Shown: positions 52,483 to 61,690, numbered from the stretch's first letter. The stretch is DNA of 64,000 bases from Anaerofustis stercorihominis (GCF_005844425.1 NZ_SPHL01000001.1:62001-126000); one strand, 5' to 3'. The notes: generated from the sequence alone by a model not told the origin. Program-made: numbers and translations.

Positions 52483-54570
52483 TTATTTTTTAGCTTCTTT
52501 TCTTGCATTTGCTTCTTCGATTATTTTAGCGCTTGCCATTTGAGGAACTTCATCATATCTTTCAAATTCCATTGTGAAAGATCCTCTTGCTTGAGTCATT
52601 GAACGAAGTTCTGTAGCATATTTGAACATTTCTCCTAAAGGAACTTCAGCAGTAATCATTGTTTTACCGTTTCCTACAGGATCCATTCCAAGAACTCTGC
52701 CTCTCTTCTTGTTTAAGTCTCCCATTACATCTCCTGTGTTATCATCAGGAATTGTAATTTCAACTTTATAAATAGGTTCAAGAAGTACAGGATCAGCAGC
52801 TGCCATACCTTGCTTATAAGCTATGCTTGCAGCCATTTTAAAGCTCATTTCGTCTGAATCTACAGGATGGAATTTTCCGTCAAACAATGTAGCTTTAAGA
52901 CCAACAACAGGATATCCTGCTAGAACACCATGTTCTATACATTCTCTTAATCCTTTTTCTACAGCAGGAATGAAGTTTCTTGGAACTGCACCGCCTACGA
53001 CAGCATCTACAAATACTAAATCATCTTCAAGATTATATGTAGGTTCAAAATCAATGTTTACAACACCAAATTGACCTCTACCACCTGATTGTTTTTTATG
53101 TTTACCTTCAGCAGTTGCTTTTTTCTTTATTGTTTCTCTGTAAGGTATAATAGGTGGAGTTAATACAACTTCTATGCCAAATTTATTTTTAAGTTTTTCT
53201 TTAACAACTTCAAGATGTGTTTCTCCCATACCGTAAAGTACGTTTTGATGTGTTTCATCATCTCTTTTAACAACAATTGTTGGGTCTTCTTCTCTTAGTT
53301 TATTAAGACCTGTTGAAAGTTTATCTTCATCTCCTCTTGATTTAGGTTCGATACCTGTAAAGATAATAGATTGAGGGAAGTTGATTGGGTTAAACTTAAT
53401 ATGGTCTTTAGGATCGCATAATGTATCTGATGTTTTAGTATATGCAAGTTTTGCAAGTGCACCGATATCTCCAGGATGCATTTCCATAACTTCTTCTTGT
53501 TTTTTACCTATTAAAGTATAAACCTTAGCAATTTTTTCTTTTTTGTCTTGTGTTGTATTGTTAAGCTCCATACCAGGTTTTAAAATACCACTTTTAACTT
53601 TGAATAAAGAAAGTTTTCCAACAAATGGGTCAGCAATTGTTTTAAATACGAAAGCACTAAGTGGAGCATCATCTTCGTAATGTCTTTGTGCTTCTTTTCC
53701 ATCTTGATCAACTTTTGCAGCTTTTGCTTCTATTGGTGTTGGGAAGTTATATACAATTGCATCTAAGAATTTATCGATAGCTATATCATTTAAAGCACTT
53801 ACGCAAAATACTGGTATAAGTTCTTCGTTTGCTATTGCTGTTTTAACACCTGAATGTAATTCTGCCTCTGTTAACGTTCCATCTTCATCTTCAAAATATT
53901 TTTCCATTAATTCTTCATCTGTTGTTGCAGCAATTTCAAAAATAATGTCTTTATATTTTGTTGATTTTTCAATTGTAGAGTCAGGTACATCCGTAATTGT
54001 CATTTTGCCTTTTTCGTATGTATAAGCCTTATTATCAAAAATATCAGCTACGCTGTTAAAACCAACTCCTTCGTTGATAGGGATTTGGAATGGAACAATC
54101 TTAGGTCCTGTAAGGGCTCTTAATTCTTCCATAACTTTATGTGTATCTACATTTTCTCTGTCTAGTTTATTGATTACAAAGGCAATTGGTATTCCTCTTT
54201 CAACAGCCATTTCATAAGCTTTTTCTGTTCCTACTTGAACTCCGCTTACAGCATCAACTACTATTACTGCAGTATCAGCAACTCTTAGAGCCGAGCATTG
54301 TTCTCCTATGTAATCAAAATATCCCGGAATATCTAGAACATTAATTTTAACGCCACCGTGTTCTATAGGGATAAGTGATGTAGATATGGAACTATGTTTA
54401 CTTTGTTCGCACGAATCATAATCTGAAATTGTTGTTCCATCTTCTGTTCTTCCAAGTCTTTCTATTAGACCTGCTTTAAGAGCCATAGCCTCTGCAAGCA
54501 AGGTCTTACCTGAGCCTCCATGGCCAAGTAGTGCAATGTTTCTTATGTCCTTGGTTTTATACGTTTTCAT
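52483..54570 (-). CDS. EF-G paralogue (elongation factor G-like, FusA2 type)
   Basis: This 695-residue translation GTPase keeps the EF-G domain order I-V. The P loop is GHGGSGKT instead of AHIDAGKT. The G3 motif is DIPGYFDY where canonical EF-G has DTPGHVDF, so the catalytic histidine is replaced by tyrosine. NKLDREN and the domain IV segment SGGRGQFGVVNIDF are present. These are the marks of the EF-G-like group of uncertain function, separate from the main fusA. The gene follows a bulged hairpin (54612-54653). Confidence 0.9.
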   Translation of the reverse strand: MKTYKTKDIRNIALLGHGGSGKTLLAEAMALKAGLIERLGRTEDGTTISDYDSCEQSKHSSISTSLIPIEHGGVKINVLDIPGYFDYIGEQCSALRVADTAVIVVDAVSGVQVGTEKAYEMAVERGIPIAFVINKLDRENVDTHKVMEELRALTGPKIVPFQIPINEGVGFNSVADIFDNKAYTYEKGKMTITDVPDSTIEKSTKYKDIIFEIAATTDEELMEKYFEDEDGTLTEAELHSGVKTAIANEELIPVFCVSALNDIAIDKFLDAIVYNFPTPIEAKAAKVDQDGKEAQRHYEDDAPLSAFVFKTIADPFVGKLSLFKVKSGILKPGMELNNTTQDKKEKIAKVYTLIGKKQEEVMEMHPGDIGALAKLAYTKTSDTLCDPKDHIKFNPINFPQSIIFTGIEPKSRGDEDKLSTGLNKLREEDPTIVVKRDDETHQNVLYGMGETHLEVVKEKLKNKFGIEVVLTPPIIPYRETIKKKATAEGKHKKQSGGRGQFGVVNIDFEPTYNLEDDLVFVDAVVGGAVPRNFIPAVEKGLRECIEHGVLAGYPVVGLKATLFDGKFHPVDSDEMSFKMAASIAYKQGMAAADPVLLEPIYKVEITIPDDNTGDVMGDLNKKRGRVLGMDPVGNGKTMITAEVPLGEMFKYATELRSMTQARGSFTMEFERYDEVPQMASAKIIEEANARKEAKK

Positions 54571-54611
54571 TTGTCTTTCTCCTTTTGCTTTTATTTTTGA
54601 TGATAATATTC

Positions 54612-54653
54612 AAAAAGGCCGCAGCAATCTCACGAGATTATTTAGCTACAACC
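54612..54653 (-). promoter_or_regulatory. Bulged hairpin with T tract before the EF-G paralogue
   Basis: On the minus strand GGTTGTAGC (54653-54645) pairs with GCTGCGGCC (54625-54617) using three G-U pairs. A five-base TAAAT bulge and an inner AATCTC/GAGATT stem with a GT loop lie between, and TTTTT follows. It could end the upstream small-gene transcript or act as an attenuator for the EF-G paralogue. Its wobble-rich bulged form differs from the simple terminators elsewhere in the window. Confidence 0.6.
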
Positions 54654-54667
54654 TTATGTCAACGATA

Positions 54668-55087
54668 TTATTTACTTTTTCTTTTTTTTCTTTTTTTCAT
54701 GTGGAAAAAATCCTTAACAACCATTACAGCAAACATTACGTTTTTTGCGGTGGAATAATATTGTTTTATTTTCATCGTACTATGCATTATTCCATTTGGA
54801 TCATCAAGCGGTGTTTTAAGTGCTGTTTCAATTCCTTTTACAGAGTTATTTACTTTGTTTGTCAGCTCCTTTGCATCGCTTGTTATTCCCTCAACATTTT
54901 CAATTATTGAATTAATTTTGTTTGTATTTGCACTGGTAAGTGTTTGCACGTCTCTTAGTACATCGTTAAGTTTAGTCATTGTTTTTGATAGTTTGCTAAC
55001 GGTTACAATTAAATATAAAATTAATACGACCAAAACAACGCATACAATTATTAAGGCTATATCTAAGGGACTAAGGTTTATAATCAT
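54668..55087 (-). CDS. DUF948/YtxG-like membrane protein
   Basis: This 139-residue protein has one N-terminal transmembrane helix (IALIIVCVVLVVLILYLIVTV) and a long helical region typical of DUF948 (VSKLSKTMTKLNDVLRDVQT and the following coiled coil). It ends in a lysine/arginine-rich tail. It follows a YtxH-like gene with a short gap, the ytxH-ytxG pairing of Bacillus. Role unknown. Confidence 0.75.
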   Translation of the reverse strand: MIINLSPLDIALIIVCVVLVVLILYLIVTVSKLSKTMTKLNDVLRDVQTLTSANTNKINSIIENVEGITSDAKELTNKVNNSVKGIETALKTPLDDPNGIMHSTMKIKQYYSTAKNVMFAVMVVKDFFHMKKRKKRKSK

Positions 55088-55103
55088 TTAATTTTATTCT
55101 CCA

Positions 55104-55466
55104 TTATAAAAGTTCTTCGTCAAATTTTAATTCGAAATCATCAAGATTTTCTTTTTTAGTTTCTTCTTTAGCTTCTTGAACCATATCTTTTAAGTCATCG
55201 ATTTGTTCATCTGCATAATTAGCAACATCATCAATTCTTTCTTTAGCTGTGTTTAAAGCTAAATCAGCACTTGCTTTTGCTTGTTTAGAAAGTTTTTCTG
55301 CTTTTTCAAGTGAATGTTGCGCAAATGTGCAAAGTTCATCTTTTGCAATATAATAATTATCAATGGCAATATCCATTAATTCTTCTTTATTGTCGTAAGC
55401 ATATTTTGCAGCTATACCTGCAGCTATTCCAACTATTAATCCTGCTAAAAATTTTCCGTTTGACAT
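55104..55466 (-). CDS. YtxH-domain protein
   Basis: This 120-residue protein starts MSNGKFLAGLIVGIAAGIAA, a short glycine-rich membrane segment, then a long charged helix with alanine and lysine repeats (AQHSLEKAEKLSKQAKASAD). This is the YtxH pattern, linked to stress in Bacillus. ATG at 55466 is preferred to 55475, since AAGGAGG touches the latter. Confidence 0.75.
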   Translation of the reverse strand: MSNGKFLAGLIVGIAAGIAAKYAYDNKEELMDIAIDNYYIAKDELCTFAQHSLEKAEKLSKQAKASADLALNTAKERIDDVANYADEQIDDLKDMVQEAKEETKKENLDDFELKFDEELL

Positions 55467-55548
55467 AATCTCCATCCTCCTTAATACATCTAATAATATA
55501 TTATCACATTTTATACAAAAAATACATAGAAATTTAACTCTAAATTTT

Positions 55549-56853
55549 TTATGATAAATTTTTACCTTTTGAATTTATATTTTTTAGCTTGTTTATTAAT
55601 ATACTTAACACAAAAGCAATAAGCGTTGGCACTATCCATGCAAAACCTATATCATAAAAAGGTAAATTTTTGCTTAATCCTGAAAATAAAGGTATGTTTA
55701 TTAAAATACTTATTATTAAACATACTGATATTGTAAGTGGATATACAATATTATTGTTACTTATTTTCTTATTTATACATGCAAGTATAATTAATACAAT
55801 TGATACAGGGTATAAAATATTAAGTACGGGAACCGAATATTTTAAAATTGGTGTAAGACCTATTATTGAGATTAAGAAAGAAACAAGAGCAAAAATTATA
55901 ACCCAGCTTCTATAGCTAAGTTTCGGAAATGTTTCATTAAAATAAGTTCCGCAGCAGCTAAAAAGTCCTATGCAAGTATTTAAACATGCTATAACAAATA
56001 TCATTGCAAGAATTATTAATCCTACTTTACCGTAAATCAAAGAAACTACATAAGTTAAAGTTTGGGCTCCATTTTCTGTCATTTGTCCGCTTATTCCCGT
56101 AAAAAGTCCTGTTATTCCAAGCATAAAATATATGATTAAAAGAAATATTCCTGCTAAAAATCCAGCTTTAATCGTATATTTTGTAACTTTGTTACTATCT
56201 TTTATTCCTTTTTCGATTATATTCATTGAAATAATCATGCCGAAGTTTAATGCCGCAAGGGTGTCCATAGTTTGATATCCATCAATAAATCCCTTTACAT
56301 ATGAAAGGTTTTTATATGTATCTATTGGCTGTACTACGTTACCAAATAATGTAAAGCAAGTTCCCACAAAAACTATAAAAATAAGAACAAGCAAACAAGG
56401 GGTAAGTCTTTTACCCAAATACTCCGTTAGTTTTTCCGGTTTTTGTGCAATGATGCCTGCAATTAAGAAAAAAATAAAGGAATAAATTATACTTGGTATA
56501 ATACTGTTTACATTAAAAAATGGTAAAACTGCCATTTCAAATGAAGTACTTGAGGTTCTTGGAATTGCAAGGCAAGGTCCTATTGCAAGGTATAGAACTA
56601 GAATAAAAACAAAAGAAAAAACAGGATGAACCCTATTTGTTAATTGTTTTAATCCTCCTGATTTTGTGACTGCGTATACCGCCAGTACAGGAAGCCCTAT
56701 TGCACTTAAGGAAAACCCAATAAAAGCAGGTAAAAAATTTGTCCCTGCGTTTGTTCCAAGGTATGGCGGAAATATTAAATTTCCTGCTCCGAAGAACATT
56801 GAAAATAATGTAAGTCCGATTAGTAATGTGTCTTTCTTATTTAATTTGTTCAT
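55549..56853 (-). CDS. brnQ: Branched-chain amino acid carrier BrnQ
   Basis: This 434-residue transporter of the LIVCS family has about 12 helices and the conserved GLTLFSMFFGAGNLIFPPYLG start, a sodium-coupled importer of leucine, isoleucine and valine. YLAIGPCLAIPRTSSTSFEM is a second family motif. It is monocistronic on the minus strand. Confidence 0.92.
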   Translation of the reverse strand: MNKLNKKDTLLIGLTLFSMFFGAGNLIFPPYLGTNAGTNFLPAFIGFSLSAIGLPVLAVYAVTKSGGLKQLTNRVHPVFSFVFILVLYLAIGPCLAIPRTSSTSFEMAVLPFFNVNSIIPSIIYSFIFFLIAGIIAQKPEKLTEYLGKRLTPCLLVLIFIVFVGTCFTLFGNVVQPIDTYKNLSYVKGFIDGYQTMDTLAALNFGMIISMNIIEKGIKDSNKVTKYTIKAGFLAGIFLLIIYFMLGITGLFTGISGQMTENGAQTLTYVVSLIYGKVGLIILAMIFVIACLNTCIGLFSCCGTYFNETFPKLSYRSWVIIFALVSFLISIIGLTPILKYSVPVLNILYPVSIVLIILACINKKISNNNIVYPLTISVCLIISILINIPLFSGLSKNLPFYDIGFAWIVPTLIAFVLSILINKLKNINSKGKNLS

Positions 56854-56913
56854 GATATGTCCCTCTTAAAAAATGTTTGAGTTATTTTACCATAAAATTA
56901 CTTTTTTGTAAAA

Positions 56914-56944
56914 ATAAAAAAAGCATACCAAAAGGTATGCTTTT
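56914..56944 (-). terminator. Terminator of the rpsF-ssb-rpsR operon
   Basis: AAAAGCATACC and GGTATGCTTTT pair around four bases; the minus-strand read runs into seven T residues. Confidence 0.85.
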
Positions 56945-56956
56945 AATTTTTAATTA

Positions 56957-57205
56957 TTATTCAGCTGTATATGGTAATAAAGCAGCATTTCTTGCAATAT
57001 TAACAGCTTGAGTAACGCCTCTTTGATGTTTTGCACAAGTTCCTGTTACTCTTCTAGGTAAAATTTTGTATCTTTCAGATACGTATTTCTTTAATACTTT
57101 TGTATCTTTATAATCAATGTGTTCAATTTTGTTTTCACAGAAGTAGCAAACTTTTTTTCTTCTTCTGAAACCGCCATTAGAACCACCTTGTCTTTGCATA
57201 GCCAT
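56957..57205 (-). CDS. rpsR: Ribosomal protein S18
   Basis: This 82-residue bS18 has [18 protein letters not shown] and [19 protein letters not shown]. The CxxC at the start plus a later Cys make it a zinc-type (C+) S18. It follows ssb in the standard rpsF-ssb-rpsR order. Confidence 0.97.
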   Translation of the reverse strand: MAMQRQGGSNGGFRRRKKVCYFCENKIEHIDYKDTKVLKKYVSERYKILPRRVTGTCAKHQRGVTQAVNIARNAALLPYTAE

Positions 57206-57231
57206 AGCTTTTCTCCTTTTTTAATATTTAA

Positions 57232-57657
57232 TTAAAATGGCATATCGTCATCATCCATTTCACTGAATCCATCCATAGGAACACCGAATTCATTGTCAGG
57301 GGATGAGAAGTTATTGTTATTTCTGCTCATGCCGTCATTTTTAGAGCCTAAAAATGTAACTTCTTCGGCAACAACTTCCGTAACATATCTTTTTGAGCCA
57401 TCATTGGCGTCATAACTTCTTGTTTGAATTCTGCCTGCAACGGCTGTTTGTCTGCCTTTGCTTAAATATTGTCCGCAAAGTTCCGCAGTTTTTCCCCATG
57501 CAACGATAGGAATGAAGTCTGTTCCTCTTTCTCCGTCTCTTGATTTAAATGTTCTATCAACTGCTAACGTAAATGTGCTAACACTTGAACCTGAAGATAA
57601 AACTCTTGTTTCAGGATCTCTTGTTAGACGACCGATTAATACTACTTTGTTTAGCAT
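57232..57657 (-). CDS. ssb: Single-stranded DNA-binding protein
   Basis: This 141-residue SSB has an OB fold starting MLNKVVLIGRLTRDPETRVL, a short flexible linker, and the acidic tip EMDDDDMPF that binds partner proteins. It lies between rpsF and rpsR. Confidence 0.97.
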   Translation of the reverse strand: MLNKVVLIGRLTRDPETRVLSSGSSVSTFTLAVDRTFKSRDGERGTDFIPIVAWGKTAELCGQYLSKGRQTAVAGRIQTRSYDANDGSKRYVTEVVAEEVTFLGSKNDGMSRNNNNFSSPDNEFGVPMDGFSEMDDDDMPF

Positions 57658-57670
57658 TTTATTCTCCTAA

Positions 57671-57958
57671 TTAATATCTTTTAACGATAATGTCTCTTAA
57701 GATATCTTCTGTAATTCTGAATGTGTGATTTAATTCATCAAGACATGCTTTTTCAGCTTCAAAATTAATTAATGTATAATATGCATCACGATATTTATTT
57801 TTAATTTTGTAAGCAAGTTTTCTCATGCCCCATTCTTCAACTTCTTCAACGTTACCACCGTTGTTTTTGATTACGTTTTGAATTCTTTCTATTATTCCTT
57901 TGATTTCTTCTTCAGTCATGTCAGGTCTAATAGCGAAAAGTGTTTCATATTTTCTCAT
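57671..57958 (-). CDS. rpsF: Ribosomal protein S6
   Basis: This 95-residue bS6 starts MRKYETLFAIRPDMTEEEI and has GMRKLAYKIKNKYRDAYYTL. ATG at 57958 is chosen because AAGGAGGTGAAAG lies directly ahead; the GTG in that site is not the start. It binds S18 and 16S rRNA. Confidence 0.97.
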   Translation of the reverse strand: MRKYETLFAIRPDMTEEEIKGIIERIQNVIKNNGGNVEEVEEWGMRKLAYKIKNKYRDAYYTLINFEAEKACLDELNHTFRITEDILRDIIVKRY

Positions 57959-57964
57959 ATCTTT

Positions 57965-58029
57965 CACCTCCTTGTGGACTTATGGGGAAAACATCATGTT
58001 TTCCCAAGGATGCGACTTTTCGTCACAGT
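57965..58029 (-). promoter_or_regulatory. Leader of the rpsF operon (possible S6:S18 regulation)
   Basis: GTGAC/GTCGC forms a small hairpin around GAAAA. GGGAAAACAT and ATGTTTTCCC form a perfect 10-base stem. CCTTG before that stem can pair with CAAGG, which overlaps the ribosome site AAGGAGG. S6:S18 leader RNAs are known before rpsF in Firmicutes; whether this is one needs a covariance scan. Confidence 0.5.
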
Positions 58030-58035
58030 TTACTA

Positions 58036-58065
58036 ATTATAGCATTATAAAAGGATTCTTGTAAA
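58036..58065 (-). promoter_or_regulatory. Promoter of the rpsF operon
   Basis: TTTACA (58065-58060) and TATAAT (58041-58036) on the minus strand are 18 bases apart, with a second TATAAT a few bases upstream. Confidence 0.7.
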
Positions 58066-58083
58066 GTTTTTTTTGAAAAAAAA

Positions 58084-58115
58084 ATAAAAAAAGAGCAGTA
58101 TTCTGCTCCTTTTTT
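58084..58115 (-). terminator. Terminator after the LCP gene
   Basis: GAGCAG and CTGCTC pair with A and T runs on both sides; on the minus strand seven T residues follow. Confidence 0.85.
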
Positions 58116-58126
58116 GTATAAATTTT

Positions 58127-59440
58127 TTATTTCGTATAAACTTTTGAATCTATTGCATATTTTGTTACATATAATGTTTTTTCTTCATAAGCACTGTTTC
58201 TTTCTTCAACTGTTGGAGAAACCGTATAGTCGCTTCCGTAAATCATTTTATGAAGATATTCTACATTTGATTTAAGTGTATCAAATACAAGGCACCATGC
58301 TCCGTTTATTGTTGCTGATTTTACTATGTTTTCATCAGTAAGGGATTGTGATTTTGGACCTTCTTCGCTTTTAAAGTATGCTCTTAATATTGGCCACATA
58401 TCGTTTGATTCAAGTGATGTTGTAATATAAGGAAGTACTGATTCCATCGCCTTTTTTTGTGTTAATAAGTCACTGCTTTTAAGCTTTTCATATATTTTAT
58501 TCATTACTATTCTTTGTCTTGCGGTTCTTTGGTAATCCCCGTTTCCTGCATATCTTATTCTGCAATATGATAAAGCTTGTTTTCCGTCAAGAACCTGTTC
58601 ACCTGATTTTGTAAGTTCTTTTGAAGGTGTTCCTCCAAGGAGTTTATTGTTTTCTCTTATAAATTTATTTAAGTTTTCTATTTCATCTTCTTTTACATCC
58701 AAAGTAATTCCGCCTAAAGCATCAACAATATCTGCAACTGCTTCAAAGTTTACTTCAACATAATCAGTTATGTTTAAATCAAAGTTTTCATTTAAAGTTT
58801 TAACAGTCATTAGTGGTCCGCCATAAGAATGGGCAGCATTAATTTTATCAAATCCATAGTCTTGACCGTCTGTTTGTGCAATTTGAATATAAGAGTCTCT
58901 TAGTATTGATGTAAGAGAGATTTCTCCTGTTTTTGTGTTAACGGAGCATATCATTAAAGAGTCTGTTCTTCCGCTTTCTTCTCCTCTTGAGTCTACACCG
59001 AATAAAGCATAATTTTTAATATATTTACTTTGTTCTCCATAATAGTCTTCCACATAAGAAGAAATTCCTAGTTCTTCATTGCTTGTAGGGAAATCTACAG
59101 TATTCATCTTAGCAAATATTTGATTTACTTGATAATATGCAAAAGCAGCACCTATTATTAAAAATACTAAAATGAAGATTGCTATTTTCTTAAGTCTTCT
59201 TCTCCATTTTTTTTGCGGTTTTTTTCTTCTTTTTCTTCTTTTTTGATCAACCGGGATTCTGTTTTTAGGATCGTTATTTCTATTGGTTGTTTTCCTTTGT
59301 TTTCTTTTTGGACGGCTTGGCCTTTTTTTGTTATGGCTTCTTTGTTCCTTATCTCTTATTTTTCTAAGTTCACCCAAAGCTTCGTTCTCATCAATTTTAA
59401 TGATTTCGCCGTCAGCTCTTTTTACTACAATTTTACCCAT
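58127..59440 (-). CDS. LytR-CpsA-Psr (LCP) family wall-polymer ligase
   Basis: This 437-residue protein has a very basic cytoplasmic N-terminus (about 40-90, rich in K and R), a single transmembrane helix (about 87-106), and an extracellular LCP domain. The domain shows ALFGVDSRGEESGRTDSLMI, SILRDSYIQI and KINAAHSYGGPLMTVKTL. LCP enzymes attach teichoic acids or other polymers to peptidoglycan. It is monocistronic. Specificity unknown. Confidence 0.9.
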   Translation of the reverse strand: MGKIVVKRADGEIIKIDENEALGELRKIRDKEQRSHNKKRPSRPKRKQRKTTNRNNDPKNRIPVDQKRRKRRKKPQKKWRRRLKKIAIFILVFLIIGAAFAYYQVNQIFAKMNTVDFPTSNEELGISSYVEDYYGEQSKYIKNYALFGVDSRGEESGRTDSLMICSVNTKTGEISLTSILRDSYIQIAQTDGQDYGFDKINAAHSYGGPLMTVKTLNENFDLNITDYVEVNFEAVADIVDALGGITLDVKEDEIENLNKFIRENNKLLGGTPSKELTKSGEQVLDGKQALSYCRIRYAGNGDYQRTARQRIVMNKIYEKLKSSDLLTQKKAMESVLPYITTSLESNDMWPILRAYFKSEEGPKSQSLTDENIVKSATINGAWCLVFDTLKSNVEYLHKMIYGSDYTVSPTVEERNSAYEEKTLYVTKYAIDSKVYTK

Positions 59441-59772
59441 TATAAACCTCAGCTCATTATAAAATATTGTAAATATTCTAACGTAATAATATTACGAAAA
59501 TATTATGACCTAATTAATTTTTTATTAAGAAAAAGTTTTCTCGAATTTAATATTTTAACAAAAAAATTGTTAATTACAATAATATAATAAATTTTTAATC
59601 ATAATATAATAAATTTTTTTATAAATATATTTATAATACATATTGTTTAAAATAATTTGTAAATAAATATCTAAAATTATATTTTTTTTAAGTATATCAT
59701 AAAAACTTATAATAGTATAATATTTATTGATTTAACCTTGATAATTGAGGAGTACTTGTTTAAAATACTATT
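59441..59772. other. AT-rich intergenic region with a short direct repeat
   Basis: This 332-base divergent gap is almost all A and T. AATATAATAAATTTTT is repeated twice near 59580 and 59602, separated by a few bases. Possible -10 boxes for tilS lie near 59708-59720. No gene or RNA is seen. Confidence 0.5.
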
Positions 59773-61152
59773 ATGGAATTATCTAAGAGAATAGAAAATA
59801 AAGTAAAACAATTTATCATTGATAACAATTTAATAAAGAAAAATGAAAGAGTAATGATTGCGTTGTCAGGTGGAAGCGATTCTGTCTGTCTTTTTCATAT
59901 TTTAAATAAACTTAAATTATCTTTGTCTTTTGAACTTTTTGCTTTTCATTTGAATCATAATATTAGAAAAGAAGCTAAAGATGATGAAATGTTTGTCAGA
60001 AAATTATGTGACAATTATGGCGTAACATTATTTTTAAAGAGTGTAGATATTCCGAGTATTCAAAAGGAAGAGAATTTAGGACTTGAAGAATTAAGCAGAA
60101 ATATTCGTTATAATTTAATAAATGAGGTTTCTAAAGAAAACAAAATAGATAAAACCGCAACCGCACATCATTTGCTTGATCATAGCGAAAGCATTATTTT
60201 AAATATGGTAAGAGGAAGCGGTATAAGAGGTCTTAGAGGGATTGGCGTAAAAAACGGTAATATAATAAGACCTATGCTTATTTTATCAAAAGATGAAATT
60301 CTTTCTTATATTGAGGAAAATAATTTAAAATACGTAACGGATAAAACGAATTTTGATACAGACTATAGCAGAAATAATATAAGACATAATGTTTTACCAC
60401 ATTTAAAAGAAATAAACAATAAAGCTTTTATGCATTTCTTTGAGCTTTCTTTGGTTTGTGAAGAAATTGAAGATCTTCTTAATGAACTCAGCAGTAATGT
60501 AGATATTTATCATGAAAAAAATTTGGTTTATGTTTATGTAAATGAATTTAAAAAGTTAAATAGAGCTGTAAAAAAACAGGTATTGTTTAATATGTTAAGG
60601 TCAATAAAGGTTACAAAAGATATAAGCAGTAAACATGTTAATAAAATTATAGAACTTATACAAAAAAATAAAACTACATTTGATCTTAATATATCAAATG
60701 ATATAGTTGTTAAGAGAAGATATGAAAAACTTTATTTTGAATATAAAATAAAAGAAAATAACATACAAAATAAAAAAATAAATATTAAGGTTGATAATTT
60801 AGATAATTTTAAAGCACAAATAAATAATTACAAAATTAATTTAAAAAAAATTAAATTTTTAGAAAAAAATACTGAAGATAAATACGTTGATTATGATAAA
60901 ATAAAAAATAACCTTATTATAAGAACAAGAAAAGAGGGAGATGTGTTTTATCCTTTTGGATTAGAGGGGAGTAAGAAATTAAAAAAATATTTCATAGATA
61001 AGAAAATTCCAAGAGAAAAAAGGGATGAAATTCCTCTTTTAGTTGACGGAGAAAATATAGTTGCTGTAATAGGATACGAAGTAAGTGACAAATATAAGGC
61101 AGATAAAAATACAAAAAATATATTAAACATACATTATAATATTGAGAGGTAA
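59773..61152 (+). CDS. tilS: tRNA(Ile)-lysidine synthetase
   Basis: This 459-residue enzyme attaches lysine to C34 of the tRNA reading ATA. It has the PP-loop ALSGGSDSVCLFHIL, then AFHLNHNIRKEAKDDE, ATAHHLLDHSESIILN and a C-terminal TilS domain. The ATG at 59773 has GAGGAG only at 20 bases upstream, longer than usual. It is the first gene of tilS-hpt-ftsH, the standard order. Confidence 0.93.
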   Translation: MELSKRIENKVKQFIIDNNLIKKNERVMIALSGGSDSVCLFHILNKLKLSLSFELFAFHLNHNIRKEAKDDEMFVRKLCDNYGVTLFLKSVDIPSIQKEENLGLEELSRNIRYNLINEVSKENKIDKTATAHHLLDHSESIILNMVRGSGIRGLRGIGVKNGNIIRPMLILSKDEILSYIEENNLKYVTDKTNFDTDYSRNNIRHNVLPHLKEINNKAFMHFFELSLVCEEIEDLLNELSSNVDIYHEKNLVYVYVNEFKKLNRAVKKQVLFNMLRSIKVTKDISSKHVNKIIELIQKNKTTFDLNISNDIVVKRRYEKLYFEYKIKENNIQNKKINIKVDNLDNFKAQINNYKINLKKIKFLEKNTEDKYVDYDKIKNNLIIRTRKEGDVFYPFGLEGSKKLKKYFIDKKIPREKRDEIPLLVDGENIVAVIGYEVSDKYKADKNTKNILNIHYNIER

Positions 61153-61156
61153 AAAA

Positions 61157-61690
61157 ATGAAAGAAGATATCAAAAAAGTTTTAATTACAGAAGAAGAAAT
61201 TAAAGCAAAGGTAGAAGAACTTGGAAAAGTTTTAACAGAAGATTATAAAGACAAAAACCCACTTGTAATTTGTGTTTTAAGAGGGGCTGTTATGTTCTTA
61301 AGTGATTTACTAAGAGAAATAGATACTTTTGTTGATATGGACTTTATGGCTGTATCAAGTTATGAAGGAACAAGTTCTTCAGGAGTTGTAAATATCGTAA
61401 AAGACTTAACAACAAACATTGAAGGAAGAGATATTCTTATAGTTGAAGATATTTTAGATACAGGAAGAACTTTGGATTACTTAATAAGAATTCTAAAAGA
61501 AAGAAATCCAAAGAGTATAAAAGTATGCTCTTTACTTATTAAAAAAGGAAGAGAAGAAATAAAAGTTCCTGTTGACTACTATGGATTCTATATTCCAAAT
61601 GAATTTGTTGTAGGTTATGGACTTGACTACAACGATAAATACAGAAACTTAAAATATATCGGAATTTTAAAAGAAGAGATATATTCTTAA
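61157..61690 (+). CDS. hpt: Hypoxanthine phosphoribosyltransferase
   Basis: This 177-residue enzyme salvages hypoxanthine and guanine. The PRPP motif VEDILDTGRTLDYL is clear, and DMDFMAVSSYEGTSSSG also matches. ATG at 61157 follows GAGAGG; an in-frame extension overlaps tilS and is not used. Confidence 0.95.
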   Translation: MKEDIKKVLITEEEIKAKVEELGKVLTEDYKDKNPLVICVLRGAVMFLSDLLREIDTFVDMDFMAVSSYEGTSSSGVVNIVKDLTTNIEGRDILIVEDILDTGRTLDYLIRILKERNPKSIKVCSLLIKKGREEIKVPVDYYGFYIPNEFVVGYGLDYNDKYRNLKYIGILKEEIYS

